A stretch of DNA of 52,663 nt from an uncultured Clostridia bacterium (GCA_944368925.1 CALVXG010000017.1:1-52663); one strand, 5' to 3'. Shown: positions 35,433 to 44,445, counted from the stretch's first letter. The notes: generated by a model not told the origin, from the sequence alone. Numbers and translations are program-made.

Positions 35433-36004
35433 GACAGGCGGAACTTGCGCGCAAGACGCGCGAAACGGACATCGTGCTGAAACTGGATCTGGACGGGACG
35501 GGTAAAAATTCCGTCGATACGGGGGTCGGTTTTCTGAACCATATGCTGGAACTTTTCAGCGTACATTCGGGGTTAGATCTTCAGGTACGCTGCAGCGGCG
35601 ACACGCAGGTAGATTTTCACCACAGCGTCGAGGACGTGGGCATCTGTCTCGGGCAGGCGTTCAAAGAGGCGCTCGGGGATAAGAAAGGCATTGCGCGGTT
35701 TGCGGACAGGGTGGTGCCGATGGACGAATGTGCGGCGCTGGTCGCCATCGACATCAGCGGCAGGCCGTATCTGAATTTTGAAGAGAAACTGACGGGCAAG
35801 ATCGGCGAATTTGACGCGGAGCTCGTGGAAGAATTTCTGCGCGCGTTCAGTTTCAATGCGGGTATGAACGTGTACGTGAAACTTCTCAAAGGCGGGAACA
35901 TGCACCACGAGGCGGAGGCGATTTTCAAGGCGCTCGCCAAGTGCGTGCAGGACGCGGTGAAAGTGGTTTCCGACCGTATTCCCTCGTCGAAAGGGGTGCT
36001 GTAA
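35429..36004 (+). CDS. hisB: Imidazoleglycerol-phosphate dehydratase
   Basis: A 191-residue monofunctional HisB dehydratase (no phosphatase domain). The two manganese-binding motifs are visible: VDFHHSVEDVGI (about 53-64) and the C-terminal NMHHEAEAIFKA; GVGFLNHMLELFSVHSGLD lies near the N-terminus. A GGGAG site lies within the end of hisD. It abuts hisH directly. No separate histidinol-phosphatase gene is in the window. Confidence 0.96.
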   Translation: MRQAELARKTRETDIVLKLDLDGTGKNSVDTGVGFLNHMLELFSVHSGLDLQVRCSGDTQVDFHHSVEDVGICLGQAFKEALGDKKGIARFADRVVPMDECAALVAIDISGRPYLNFEEKLTGKIGEFDAELVEEFLRAFSFNAGMNVYVKLLKGGNMHHEAEAIFKALAKCVQDAVKVVSDRIPSSKGVL

Positions 36005-36592
36005 ATGCTCGGCATCATCGATTACGGCGCGGGGAATCTGCGTTCCGTGCAGAAAGCGCTGGAAGCGATCGGCGAAAAGGCGGTCATCGCGGGCGATCGC
36101 AAGGTGCTGGACGGCTGTGAAAAGCTGATCCTGCCCGGCGTCGGGTCGTTCGGGGCGGGCATGGCGCAGCTGCGCGCGGCGGGCCTCGACAAATACATTG
36201 CGGAGCGCGTTCAGGATACCAAACTTCTGGGAATTTGTCTTGGAATGCAGTTTTTGCTGGAAAAGAGTTTCGAAGACGGCGAATTCGAGGGGCTGGGTTT
36301 CGTGAAAGGGCAGGTCGTGCGGTTTAAAGAAGGGAAGATCCCGCAGATCGGCTGGAACGAAGTGACGTGCCTGAAAACGCCGCTGTTCGACGGCATAGAG
36401 GAGGGCACGCGGTTTTATTTCGTGCACAGCTACCGCGCCGATTGCGCGGACGAATTTGCGGCCGCGAAGACGGAATATTATGTGCGCTACCCTTCGGCGG
36501 TGTATGCGGGAAACGTGTACGGGGTGCAGTTTCACCCTGAAAAGAGCGGCGAAGCGGGACTCAGACTTTTAAAAAATTTTTGTTCCATGTAA
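36005..36592 (+). CDS. hisH: Imidazole glycerol phosphate synthase, glutaminase subunit HisH
   Basis: HisH releases ammonia from glutamine for HisF. The 195-residue class I glutamine amidotransferase has the catalytic Cys78 in LLGICLGMQFL, and His and Glu in VQFHPEKSG near the C-terminus; PGVGSFGAGM forms the oxyanion region. Its ATG follows the hisB stop immediately. Its partner hisF is two genes downstream. Confidence 0.95.
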   Translation: MLGIIDYGAGNLRSVQKALEAIGEKAVIAGDRKVLDGCEKLILPGVGSFGAGMAQLRAAGLDKYIAERVQDTKLLGICLGMQFLLEKSFEDGEFEGLGFVKGQVVRFKEGKIPQIGWNEVTCLKTPLFDGIEEGTRFYFVHSYRADCADEFAAAKTEYYVRYPSAVYAGNVYGVQFHPEKSGEAGLRLLKNFCSM

Positions 36593-36779
36593 TTTTACTT
36601 AAACTCCGAAAGCGGGCGGTTTCGTTCCGAAAAGAAGTATACGTATAGGAAAAAATACGTCAAAACTGCGCGGACGCGGAAAAGCGGAAGGCAGATTTTT
36701 GTTCCGTGCGCAAAAAGCCGCCGAGGCGTCTTTTTGCGGCGGACGATAAGGAAGTATAAAAAATCCGAACGGAGGGTAT
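36593..36779. other. Gap inside the his operon with a hairpin
   Basis: These 187 bp contain no gene I can support. CGCAAAAAG near 36709 and CTTTTTGCG near 36730 form a 9-bp stem with a 12-nt loop, overlapping an alternative CCGCC/GGCGG pairing. It may reduce or process the message between hisH and hisA. Confidence 0.45.
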
Positions 36780-37493
36780 ATGATTTTATTTCCTGCCATT
36801 GATATTTTGAACGGCAAAGCGGTGCGTTTGTACAAAGGAGACAAAAACAAGGTGACGGTGTACGGCGATCCTTTGGAATATGCGGAAAAGTGGGCCGAAG
36901 CGGGGGCGAAGTGGCTGCACGTCGTCGACCTTTCGGGCGCGTTTACGGGAGAAAGCGGCATCGATTCGATTCTGACGGAGATCAAAAAGCGTCTGAACAT
37001 ATCCGTACAGAGCGGCGGCGGGCTGCGCAGCATAAGCGACGTGCAAAGGCGACTGGAAGCGGGAGCGGACAGGGTCGTCATCGGCACGATGGCGGCGTGC
37101 AATCCCGACGAGTTTGCGCTCACGGCGTATAAATTCCCCGAAAAAGTCGTCGCGGGGATCGACGCGCGCGACGGTATGTTTGCCGTCAAGGGCTGGACGG
37201 AACAGACGGACATCACGGCCGTCTATTTCGGGAAAAGGTGCAGGAGAATGGGCATACGTTATGCGCTTTTCACGGACATTTCCAAAGACGGGGCGATGCA
37301 GGGCTGCAACTTGTGCGAGACCATCCGCATTCAGAAAGAGACGGAACTTCAAGTGATTGCGAGCGGCGGGATCTCGTCGCTGAAAGATATCGAGAACCTG
37401 CGCGACAGCGGAATTTACGGCGCCGTTTTGGGGAAATCCATTTACAGCGGCGCGGTCGATCTGAAAGAGGCGCTGCAAACGGCGCGCGGCTGA
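36780..37493 (+). CDS. hisA: Phosphoribosylformimino-AICAR-P isomerase HisA
   Basis: HisA opens the ribose ring of ProFAR by an Amadori rearrangement. The 237-residue TIM barrel has catalytic Asp8 in [18 protein letters not shown] and the second Asp in [15 protein letters not shown], with VQSGGGLRS and [10 protein letters not shown] as phosphate loops. GGAGGG (36771-36776) precedes the ATG at short spacing. It shares the operon with hisF, its structural relative. Confidence 0.95.
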   Translation: MILFPAIDILNGKAVRLYKGDKNKVTVYGDPLEYAEKWAEAGAKWLHVVDLSGAFTGESGIDSILTEIKKRLNISVQSGGGLRSISDVQRRLEAGADRVVIGTMAACNPDEFALTAYKFPEKVVAGIDARDGMFAVKGWTEQTDITAVYFGKRCRRMGIRYALFTDISKDGAMQGCNLCETIRIQKETELQVIASGGISSLKDIENLRDSGIYGAVLGKSIYSGAVDLKEALQTARG

Positions 37494-37582
37494 CCGTTTT
37501 TCGGGCGCCGCCCGGAAAGCGTATCCGAAAGAAAGCGGGCGGACGAAAAGAAAAGACGGCCGGCAACACAAAGGGAACGGAC

Positions 37583-38359
37583 ATGTTAGCAAAACGCATT
37601 ATACCTTGCCTGGATATCGATAAGGGCAGGGTGGTGAAAGGCGTCAATTTTGTCAATCTGATCGATGCGGGCGATCCGGTAGAGATCGCCCGCGCTTATG
37701 ATAAGATCGGCGCGGACGAAATCGTATTTTTGGACATCACGGCGTCCAGCGACGGGAGAAAGACGGCGGTGGACATACTCAGCCGTGCGAGCGAGCAGGT
37801 CTTTATTCCGCTCACGGTGGGCGGAGGGATCCGCAGCGTGGAAGATTTCCGCGAGCTTTTGGCGGCGGGAGCGGACAAGATCGCGGTCAATTCGGCGGCG
37901 ATACGCACGCCGCGGCTGATCACGGACGCGGCGCTGAAATTCGGGTCGCAATGCGTCGTTTTGGCGGTGGATGCGAAGTCGAACGGGAAAGGCTCCTGGG
38001 ACGTGTATCTGAACGGCGGCAGGGTAAATACGGGCCTGGACGCGATCGATTGGATCCGCGAGGCGGAGAAACTGGGCGCGGGGGAAGTGCTGCTCACGAG
38101 CATGGACAGGGACGGCACGAAAGCGGGGTACGACGTGGAGCTTACGCGCCGTGCGGCGGAAGCGGTGAACATACCCGTGATTGCGTCGGGCGGAGCGGGC
38201 AAAATGCAGGACTTTGCGGACGTGCTGACGGAGGGAAAAGCGGACGCGGCGTTGGCGGCGTCGCTGTTCCATTTTTCACAGATCGATATGCGGGAGCTGA
38301 AAGAGTTTCTGGCAAAACAAGGGATACCCATCAGGAGGATTCAGTCATGGAAGAACTGA
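37583..38359 (+). CDS. hisF: Imidazole glycerol phosphate synthase, cyclase subunit HisF
   Basis: HisF uses ammonia from HisH to form imidazole glycerol phosphate and AICAR. The 258-residue barrel begins [19 protein letters not shown] with catalytic Asp11, has [13 protein letters not shown], and the second acid in [18 protein letters not shown] 37583 follows AAGGGAACGG. The frame is open far upstream but crosses hisA in another frame. It overlaps hisIE by 13 bp. Confidence 0.95.
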   Translation: MLAKRIIPCLDIDKGRVVKGVNFVNLIDAGDPVEIARAYDKIGADEIVFLDITASSDGRKTAVDILSRASEQVFIPLTVGGGIRSVEDFRELLAAGADKIAVNSAAIRTPRLITDAALKFGSQCVVLAVDAKSNGKGSWDVYLNGGRVNTGLDAIDWIREAEKLGAGEVLLTSMDRDGTKAGYDVELTRRAAEAVNIPVIASGGAGKMQDFADVLTEGKADAALAASLFHFSQIDMRELKEFLAKQGIPIRRIQSWKN

Positions 38360-38946
38360 AATGGAATGCGCACGGGCTCATATGTGCCGTGGCGCAAGAT
38401 TATGAGAGCGGCGAAGTGCTGATGCAGGCATATATGAACAGAGAGGCATACGAAAAGACGTTGGAAACGGGGTATGCGCATTATTGGAGCCGTTCGAGGC
38501 AGAAACTGTGGAAAAAAGGCGAGGAGAGCGGGCATTTGCAGAAAGTGCGCGCTATCTATCTGGATTGCGACAGAGACTGCGTTCTTTTAAAGGTAGAGCA
38601 GACGGGAGCCGCGTGCCATACGGGAAATTACAGTTGTTTTTATACGCCCGTAAAGGAGAGCGGGATCGGTGCGGAAATGCTCGGGCAGTTGCAGCGCATT
38701 GTAGAGGATCGGAAGGAAAATCCCGAAGAGGGCAGTTATACGGCCTATCTGTTTGAAAAGGGAGTGGACAAGATCGCCAAAAAGGCGGGCGAAGAGGCGG
38801 TGGAACTCGTCCTTGCGGCGAAAGGCGGCAAGAAAGAGGAGATCATCGGAGAATGCGCCGATCTTTTTTATCACACGCTTGTCCTGCTCGCGAACGCGGG
38901 CGTCAAACTTTCGGACGTCTGCACGGAGCTGAAGAACAGACATTAA
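38347..38946 (+). CDS. hisI: Bifunctional PR-AMP cyclohydrolase / PR-ATP pyrophosphatase HisIE
   Basis: One 199-residue chain carries both early pathway activities. The N-terminal cyclohydrolase half (about 1-105) has [19 protein letters not shown] and zinc/magnesium sites in [16 protein letters not shown] and [10 protein letters not shown]. The C-terminal pyrophosphatase half (about 110-199) has [20 protein letters not shown] and [19 protein letters not shown] (38334-38339) lies inside hisF, 7 bp before the ATG. It is the last his gene; hisC is not in the operon. Confidence 0.95.
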   Translation: MEELKWNAHGLICAVAQDYESGEVLMQAYMNREAYEKTLETGYAHYWSRSRQKLWKKGEESGHLQKVRAIYLDCDRDCVLLKVEQTGAACHTGNYSCFYTPVKESGIGAEMLGQLQRIVEDRKENPEEGSYTAYLFEKGVDKIAKKAGEEAVELVLAAKGGKKEEIIGECADLFYHTLVLLANAGVKLSDVCTELKNRH

Positions 38947-38956
38947 CGCCAACGGC

Positions 38957-38986
38957 CCCGCAAAAATGCGGCCGCATTTTTGCGGG
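38957..38986. repeat. Perfect 30-bp palindrome after hisIE
   Basis: CCCGCAAAAATGCGG is followed directly by its exact reverse complement. As RNA it can fold only with a small loop. It starts 11 bp after the hisIE stop and has GGAGGAAAGG after it rather than T, so it is not a standard terminator, though it contains T5 in the right arm. Confidence 0.75.
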
Positions 38987-39097
38987 AGGAAAGGTTAACG
39001 CGGACAAGGGCGGTCGAAACCGACGGACGGGGCGCAGGACGCGCCGTGCGAAGAAGAAAAGAAATTTATCAAAGAGAGAAAGTCAAGAAAGCGCGGA

Positions 39098-39141
39098 CGC
39101 TCCATCGCATTGCCGCCTGCGGGCGGCAATGCGATGGAGCG
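39098..39141. repeat. 20-bp perfect stem-loop upstream of the aldolase gene
   Basis: The arm 39098-39117 (starting CGCTCCATCGCATT) is exactly complementary to 39122-39141, loop TGCG. It ends 50 bp before the next start codon, with no T-run. The perfect pairing over 20 bp is unusual for a non-terminator leader. Confidence 0.75.
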
Positions 39142-39190
39142 GATTCGCGGAAGGTATATTTCCCGCAGAAGGCGGGTTGGAGGGTTTATT

Positions 39191-40174
39191 ATGGCAAACG
39201 TACAGAGGAAAGGATCTTTGCTTTCTTTCCGTCCTGACATCAAGGTGCTGGATGCGACCTTGCGGGACGGGGGATTGTGCAACAATTTTGAGTTTACGGA
39301 CGAATTCGCCAAAGCGCTCTATCGTATGAACGTGGCGGCGGGCGTCGATTATATGGAAATGGGGTACAAGGCGTCGAAGGCGCTCTTTGATCCGTCCAAA
39401 TTCGGCAAATACAAATTCTGTGACGAAAAGGATCTCCGTGCGATCGTGGGTGAAAACAAGACGGACATGAAACTTTCGGTGATGGCGGACGTAGGCAGGA
39501 CAGACTTCAAAAAGGACATCGGACCGAAGAAAGAGAGTGTGATCGACATGGTGCGGATCGCCTGTTATATCAACGAAATTCCGACGGCGATCGAGATGAC
39601 GGAGCATTGCAAGAAACTCGGCTATGAGACGTGTGTGAACGTGATGGCGGTATCCAAGGCGAAGGACGAGGAAATCGACGATGCGCTGGAAATGCTCGGG
39701 AAGAGTCCCGTCGACGTGATCTATCTTGTGGACAGTTACGGTTCACTGTATCCCGAGCAGGTGGCGAAGCTGACGCTCAGGTATCTGGAAGCGGGGGACA
39801 AGTACAAAAAGGAAATCGGCGTGCACGCGCACAACAACCAGCAACTGGCGTTCGGCAACACGATCGAAGCGGCGAGCTGGGGGGCGTCGTATTTGGACGC
39901 GACCGTAAACGGAATGGGGCGCGGTGCGGGAAACTGTTCGACGGAGTTGCTGCTCGGGTTTTTGAAAAACCCGAAATTCCACCTCGAGCCCGTGCTGCAA
40001 TTTATTACCGATCACATGCTGCCTTTGAAAGAGCAGGGCGTGGTCTGGGGGTACGACGTGGCGTATCTTCTGACGGGAAGGCTGAACATGCACCCTTCGG
40101 CGGCGATCAGATTTATCCATGATAAGCGCACCGATTATGCGGCTTTTCACGGCGAGCTTTTGGAGCGTGACTGA
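39191..40174 (+). CDS. DRE-TIM metallolyase / aldolase-like enzyme (HMGL family)
   Basis: A 327-residue TIM-barrel protein of the HMG-CoA lyase-like superfamily. The metal/catalytic signature DATLRDGGLCNNF (21-33) stands at the first strand and GVHAHNNQQLAFGNT carries the two histidines. This resembles 4-hydroxy-2-oxovalerate aldolases more than isopropylmalate synthases, but there is no acylating dehydrogenase neighbour, so the substrate is open. The site GGAGGG (39179-39184) precedes ATG 39191. The gene stands between the his operon and yqzL-recO and seems to be its own unit. Confidence 0.85.
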   Translation: MANVQRKGSLLSFRPDIKVLDATLRDGGLCNNFEFTDEFAKALYRMNVAAGVDYMEMGYKASKALFDPSKFGKYKFCDEKDLRAIVGENKTDMKLSVMADVGRTDFKKDIGPKKESVIDMVRIACYINEIPTAIEMTEHCKKLGYETCVNVMAVSKAKDEEIDDALEMLGKSPVDVIYLVDSYGSLYPEQVAKLTLRYLEAGDKYKKEIGVHAHNNQQLAFGNTIEAASWGASYLDATVNGMGRGAGNCSTELLLGFLKNPKFHLEPVLQFITDHMLPLKEQGVVWGYDVAYLLTGRLNMHPSAAIRFIHDKRTDYAAFHGELLERD

Positions 40175-40243
40175 GCGATTAGTAAAAATTACCGTGCAAC
40201 GTATACCCGTTTTCGTGACATACTGGTAACGGAGGGGGAAGAG

Positions 40244-40351
40244 ATGGCACGGTTTATGAAAGACGATGAAACGGCGGAGATTGCCTGGAAGATGTTTGAG
40301 CGGACGGGGAGTCTGTCGTATTACATGTTGTACAAACAGTTGAAAAAATAA
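40244..40351 (+). CDS. yqzL: YqzL-like mini-protein
   Basis: A 35-codon gene with a very strong GGAGGGGG site (40231-40238). The peptide has EIAWKMFERTGSLSYYMLYK, the same pattern as Bacillus YqzL (a Trp-Lys-x-Phe, x-x-Thr-Gly, then a Tyr/Leu helix), which also lies just before recO. Function unknown. Position and pattern make the match convincing in spite of the small size. Confidence 0.8.
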   Translation: MARFMKDDETAEIAWKMFERTGSLSYYMLYKQLKK

Positions 40352-40381
40352 GGCCCGCGCGAATGGCGGGCGGGGACGGAA

Positions 40382-41098
40382 ATGGAACTGAAGGTAGATG
40401 CGCTGGTAGTGCGCACGGCGGATTACGGGGAAAGCGACAGCATGCTGACCCTGTTTACCTTGCAGAACGGGAAAATAGCGGCGGCGGCGAAAGGAGTGCG
40501 GAAGGCGGGGGCGAAACTGCGGTTTGCGGCCCAGCCTTTCTGTTTTGCGGAATATGTTCTGGCACACAAGGACGAGCGTTATACGATGATCTCCGCGTCG
40601 GGTACGGACGGTTTTTACGAGCTGAGACAGGATATCGGCAAATTTTATGCGGCGGCTTCGCTGGCGGGACTTTGCGATGCCGTTCTGCCCGAAGGCATCG
40701 TCAACGAAGAACTTTTTCTCCGCGCGGTGAATGCGCTCAAAGAGATGTGCGAAGGGGACGCGGCTCTGGCGCTGATCTCGTTTTTTATCAAACTTCTGGA
40801 ACTTTCGGGGTATATGCTCGATCTTTCCGCCTGTGCGGAATGCGGCGCGGTTCTGGAAGGAAAGGTGTTTTTCGACGTGGCGGGCGGCTGTTTTTATTGT
40901 CCCGACTGCGCCCGCGGCGCGGGCGTGAGCGAGAGCACTTTGCACGTTCTGAAAAAGTGCGCGGGGCTGGAATACGATCCCGCTCTCATTACTGCGGACG
41001 GGAAAAAACGAGCCCTCAAGCTATTGTATGCGTATTTTCGTCAGAAGACGGAATCGGAAGTCAAAGCCATCGAAGAATACCTGCGCATGCCCGATTGA
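40382..41098 (+). CDS. recO: DNA repair protein RecO
   Basis: RecO works with RecR and RecF to load RecA at gaps. The 238-residue protein has the N-terminal OB-fold beginning ELKVDALVVRTADYGESD, with LTLFTLQNGKIAAAAKGVR, and a C-terminal helical domain with a four-Cys zinc site (CAECG ... CPDC). ATG 40382 follows CGGGGACGG. It lies 30 bp after yqzL. The C-terminus ends in a basic helix; length is normal. Confidence 0.94.
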   Translation: MELKVDALVVRTADYGESDSMLTLFTLQNGKIAAAAKGVRKAGAKLRFAAQPFCFAEYVLAHKDERYTMISASGTDGFYELRQDIGKFYAAASLAGLCDAVLPEGIVNEELFLRAVNALKEMCEGDAALALISFFIKLLELSGYMLDLSACAECGAVLEGKVFFDVAGGCFYCPDCARGAGVSESTLHVLKKCAGLEYDPALITADGKKRALKLLYAYFRQKTESEVKAIEEYLRMPD

Positions 41099-41423
41099 GA
41101 AAGCTCTTCTTTGAATCTTTTTCTGCGCCGCGGTACATATGTATTTCCGCTCATGCGTGTGTTTTTTCAGACTTTCGGGCAAGGAAACGTCCTTTTGTGC
41201 GGCAAAAGACATATGTTTTGCCGCGCATGCGAGGGAGAAAAGCGGAATTTCGAAAAGGGAAAAAGAAGCGAAAGTCCGTATTTTTCGGGCGGACGCAAGC
41301 GCCTAAAAAAGTCTGCCAAGAGGAAAAATTTAAAAAATCCGGATGCCGCCGCGCGTTTTTGAGAGTGAAAAACGCGCGGCGGCAAATTTCGTGCAAAAAA
41401 TTTTAAATATTCGGGATTTTCAC
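41099..41423. other. Intergenic region with stem-loops, no supported gene
   Basis: Open frames on both strands (for example 41111-41362 plus) lack ribosome sites and have low-complexity Lys/Arg content. Structures: CGGCAAAA near 41200 with TTTTGCCG near 41215, and a 16-bp perfect stem GCCGCCGCGCGTTTTT (41345-41360) / 41368-41383 with a 7-nt loop. The latter could end recO transcription but has no T-run beyond the stem. Confidence 0.5.
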
Positions 41424-41452
41424 TTGAAATTTACGCCGATTTATATTAAAAT
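41424..41452 (+). promoter_or_regulatory. ppdK promoter
   Basis: TTGAAA (41424-41429), 17 bp, TAAAAT (41447-41452), 56 bp before the ppdK ATG. Confidence 0.7.
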
Positions 41453-41507
41453 AGAGATGTTCGAGAGTTTAATCAAATTCCAATCTTATCAGGAGGAGAA
41501 ATTTATT

Positions 41508-44147
41508 ATGGCAAAGAAATATTGCTACCTTTTCTCGGAAGGGAACGCAAAGATGCGTGAGCTTCTCGGCGGTAAGGGTGCGAACCTGGCGGAAATGACA
41601 GGGATGGGGCTGCCTGTTCCTCAGGGGTTCACCATTTCGACGGAAGCCTGCACGCAGTATTATGAAGACGGCAGACAGATCAATCCGGAGATCCAGAAGG
41701 AGATCATGGAGTATATCGCGAAGATGGAAGCGATCTGCGGCAAGAAATTCGGTGACAAGGAGAATCCTTTGCTTGTTTCCGTACGTTCCGGTGCGCGCGC
41801 ATCCATGCCGGGAATGATGGACACCATTCTGAACCTTGGTCTGAACGAGGAAGTGGTGGAAGTTATCGCGAAGAAGTCGAACAATCCCCGTTGGGCGTGG
41901 GACTGCTACCGTCGTTTTATTCAGATGTATTCCGACGTCGTTATGGAAGTCGGCAAGAAATACTTTGAACAGCTCATCGATCAGATGAAGGAAAAGAAGG
42001 GCGTCACGCAGGACGTCGAGCTGACGGCGGAAGATCTGAAAGAGCTTGCCAACCAGTTCAAAGCAGAATACAAAGAAAAGATCGGTGCGGAATTCCCGAA
42101 CGATCCGAAGGAACAGCTGTTCGGCGCGATCAAAGCGGTGTTCCGTTCGTGGGACAACCCCCGTGCGAACTACTATCGTATGCAGAACGATATCCCTTAC
42201 AGCTGGGGTACCGCGGTCAACGTGCAGATGATGGCGTTCGGTAACATGGGCGACACGTCCGGTACGGGTGTTGCGTTCACGCGTAACCCTGCGACGGGTG
42301 AAAAGAAGCTCATGGGCGAATTCCTGATGAACGCACAGGGCGAAGACGTGGTTGCAGGCGTTCGTACGCCGATGCCGATCGACAAGATGAAAGAGATCAT
42401 GCCCGAAGTATACGAGCAGTTCCAGGGCATCTGCCATACGTTGGAAAACCATTACCGCGATATGCAGGATATGGAATTCACGATCGAGGACAAGCATCTG
42501 TACATGCTCCAGACGCGTAACGGCAAACGTACGGCGGCTGCGGCGATCAAGATCGCTTGCGATCTGATCGACGAAGGGATGATCACGGAGCAGGAAGCGC
42601 TGATGCAGATCGATCCGAAGACGCTGGACGCGTTGCTGCACCCGCAGTTTGACGCAAAGGCGCTCAAAGCGGCTACGCCGGTTGCAAAGGCTCTGCCTGC
42701 ATCGCCGGGTGCTGCTACCGGTAAGATCGTGTTCACGGCGGAAGACGCTGTTGAACAGGGCAAGAAGGGAGAAAAGGTTATTCTGGTAAGATTGGAAACC
42801 TCCCCGGAAGATATCGAAGGTATGCACTATGCGCAGGGTATTCTGACGGTTCGCGGCGGTATGACGTCGCATGCGGCGGTTGTGGCGCGCGGCATGGGAA
42901 CCTGCTGCGTATCCGGCTGCGGCGACATCAAGATGGACGAAGAGAACAAGCAGTTCACCTTGAAAGGAAAAGTATATAAAGAAGGCGATGTGATCTCGCT
43001 CGACGGTTCGACGGGTAACATTTACGGGGAAGGGATCCCCACGGTTGCGGCGGATACGTCTTCGGGCTATTTCGGACGCATCATGGAGCTTTCCGACAAA
43101 TATAAGGCGATGGCAGTCCGCACGAACGCGGATACGCCCGCGGATGCGAAACAGGCTGCTAAATTCGGCGCACAGGGTATCGGCCTTTGCCGTACGGAGC
43201 ACATGTTCTTCGAACCCGACAGGATTTCTGCATTCCGTGAAATGATCTGCGCGGATACGGTGGAAGAGCGCGAAGCGGCTCTTGCGAAGATCGAGCCGAT
43301 GCAGCAGAGCGACTTCGAGAAACTCTACGAAGCGCTCGGCGGTTACCCTGTAACGATCCGTTTCCTCGACCCGCCTCTGCACGAGTTCGTACCGACGACG
43401 GAAGAGGACATCGCGGCTCTCGCGAAAGCGCAGAAGAAGACGGTTGCGCAGATCAAACAGATCATTGCCGACCTGCATGAATTCAACCCGATGATGGGTC
43501 ACCGCGGATGCCGCCTGACGGTTACCTATCCGGAAATCGCGAAGATGCAGACGGGCGCGATCATCAAAGCGGCGCTCAACGTCAAGAAAAAGCATCCCGA
43601 TTGGAACATCGTTCCCGAGATCATGGTTCCTCTGACCGGCGAAGTGAAGGAATTGGCGTTTGTCAAGAAATTCATCGTCGAAACGGCAGACAAACTGATC
43701 AAGGAAAGCGGGATCGATCTGAAGTACGAAGTGGGCACGATGATCGAGATCCCTCGTGCGGCTCTGACGGCGGACGAGATCGCGAAAGAAGCGGAATTCT
43801 TCTGCTTCGGCACGAACGATCTGACGCAGATGACGTTCGGCTTCTCGCGTGACGATGCCGGCAAGTTCCTGCCTGCATACTATGAGAACAAGATCTATGA
43901 ATCCGATCCGTTTGCGAAGCTCGACCAGGTCGGCGTCGGCAAACTGATGGATATGGCGGTCAAACTTGGCAAAGCGACCAGACCCACGATGCACTTCGGT
44001 ATCTGCGGCGAACACGGCGGAGATCCTTCTTCCATCGAGTTCTGCCACAAGATCGGCCTGAACTATGTATCCTGCTCGCCTTACCGTGTCCCGATCGCGC
44101 GTCTTGCTGCTGCGCAGGCCAATATCCGTTCGCCACGCAATAAATAA
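41508..44147 (+). CDS. ppdK: Pyruvate, phosphate dikinase
   Basis: PPDK interconverts pyruvate, ATP and phosphate with phosphoenolpyruvate, AMP and pyrophosphate; in anaerobes it often serves glycolysis or gluconeogenesis. The 879-residue product has the three domains: N-terminal ATP-grasp (LGGKGANLAEMTGMGLPVPQ; SVRSGARASMPGMMDTILNLG), the central phosphohistidine domain (GGMTSHAAVVARGMG, His within TSH), and the C-terminal PEP barrel (GIGLCRTEHMFFE; GTNDLTQMTFGFSRDD; CGEHGGDPSS). AGGAGGAG (41491-41498) precedes ATG 41508. It is a single-gene unit with promoter and terminator. Codon use is more biased than in its neighbours, which suggests high expression. Confidence 0.97.
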   Translation: MAKKYCYLFSEGNAKMRELLGGKGANLAEMTGMGLPVPQGFTISTEACTQYYEDGRQINPEIQKEIMEYIAKMEAICGKKFGDKENPLLVSVRSGARASMPGMMDTILNLGLNEEVVEVIAKKSNNPRWAWDCYRRFIQMYSDVVMEVGKKYFEQLIDQMKEKKGVTQDVELTAEDLKELANQFKAEYKEKIGAEFPNDPKEQLFGAIKAVFRSWDNPRANYYRMQNDIPYSWGTAVNVQMMAFGNMGDTSGTGVAFTRNPATGEKKLMGEFLMNAQGEDVVAGVRTPMPIDKMKEIMPEVYEQFQGICHTLENHYRDMQDMEFTIEDKHLYMLQTRNGKRTAAAAIKIACDLIDEGMITEQEALMQIDPKTLDALLHPQFDAKALKAATPVAKALPASPGAATGKIVFTAEDAVEQGKKGEKVILVRLETSPEDIEGMHYAQGILTVRGGMTSHAAVVARGMGTCCVSGCGDIKMDEENKQFTLKGKVYKEGDVISLDGSTGNIYGEGIPTVAADTSSGYFGRIMELSDKYKAMAVRTNADTPADAKQAAKFGAQGIGLCRTEHMFFEPDRISAFREMICADTVEEREAALAKIEPMQQSDFEKLYEALGGYPVTIRFLDPPLHEFVPTTEEDIAALAKAQKKTVAQIKQIIADLHEFNPMMGHRGCRLTVTYPEIAKMQTGAIIKAALNVKKKHPDWNIVPEIMVPLTGEVKELAFVKKFIVETADKLIKESGIDLKYEVGTMIEIPRAALTADEIAKEAEFFCFGTNDLTQMTFGFSRDDAGKFLPAYYENKIYESDPFAKLDQVGVGKLMDMAVKLGKATRPTMHFGICGEHGGDPSSIEFCHKIGLNYVSCSPYRVPIARLAAAQANIRSPRNK

Positions 44148-44163
44148 AATTTCATAAACAGAC

Positions 44164-44203
44164 AAAAATGGCTGTTTTCTCGCGAAAACAGCCATTTTTT
44201 TAT
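44164..44203 (+). terminator. Terminator after ppdK
   Basis: AAAATGGCTGTTTTC (44165-44179) / GAAAACAGCCATTTT (44184-44198), loop TCGC, continuing into T-rich sequence on the right and A-rich on the left (bidirectional). It marks the last clearly resident feature before the accessory segment. Confidence 0.93.
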
Positions 44204-44302
44204 ACTTTTTGGCAAAAAACGGGGTGTTTTGCTATTCATTAAAATCTGCGATTATTACTAGACTTACGTCTGTTGATACTGAAAAATCTTAATTTACTGC
44301 TA

Positions 44303-44331
44303 TTGTAATTGCTAAAAAAGTGTGCTAAAAT
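44303..44331 (+). promoter_or_regulatory. Recombinase promoter
   Basis: TTGTAA (44303-44308), 17 bp, TGC-TAAAAT (-10 at 44326-44331, extended). A leader of about 115 nt follows, then AAAGGAGGT (44432-44439 region) before the ATG. The segment 44204-44302 is AT-rich and probably contains one end (att site) of the element, but no core repeat could be fixed by eye. Confidence 0.65.
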
Positions 44332-44445
44332 AGCCCTATCTCAGCACGATTGATGCAAGGTACGCAATGCATGACTTTTTGCTGTCGGTTGTCTTTGTCG
44401 GCTTTCTTTGATAAAGTATAGTTTACATCAAAGGAGGTATTTCAA

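Noticed and set aside
41111-41362. 83-codon Lys/Arg-rich frame between recO and ppdK
   Set aside because: No ribosome site; sequence is dominated by stem-loops.
41469-44195. Minus-strand open frame of 908 codons opposite ppdK
   Set aside because: Shadow of the strongly biased ppdK codons; starts within the ppdK terminator.
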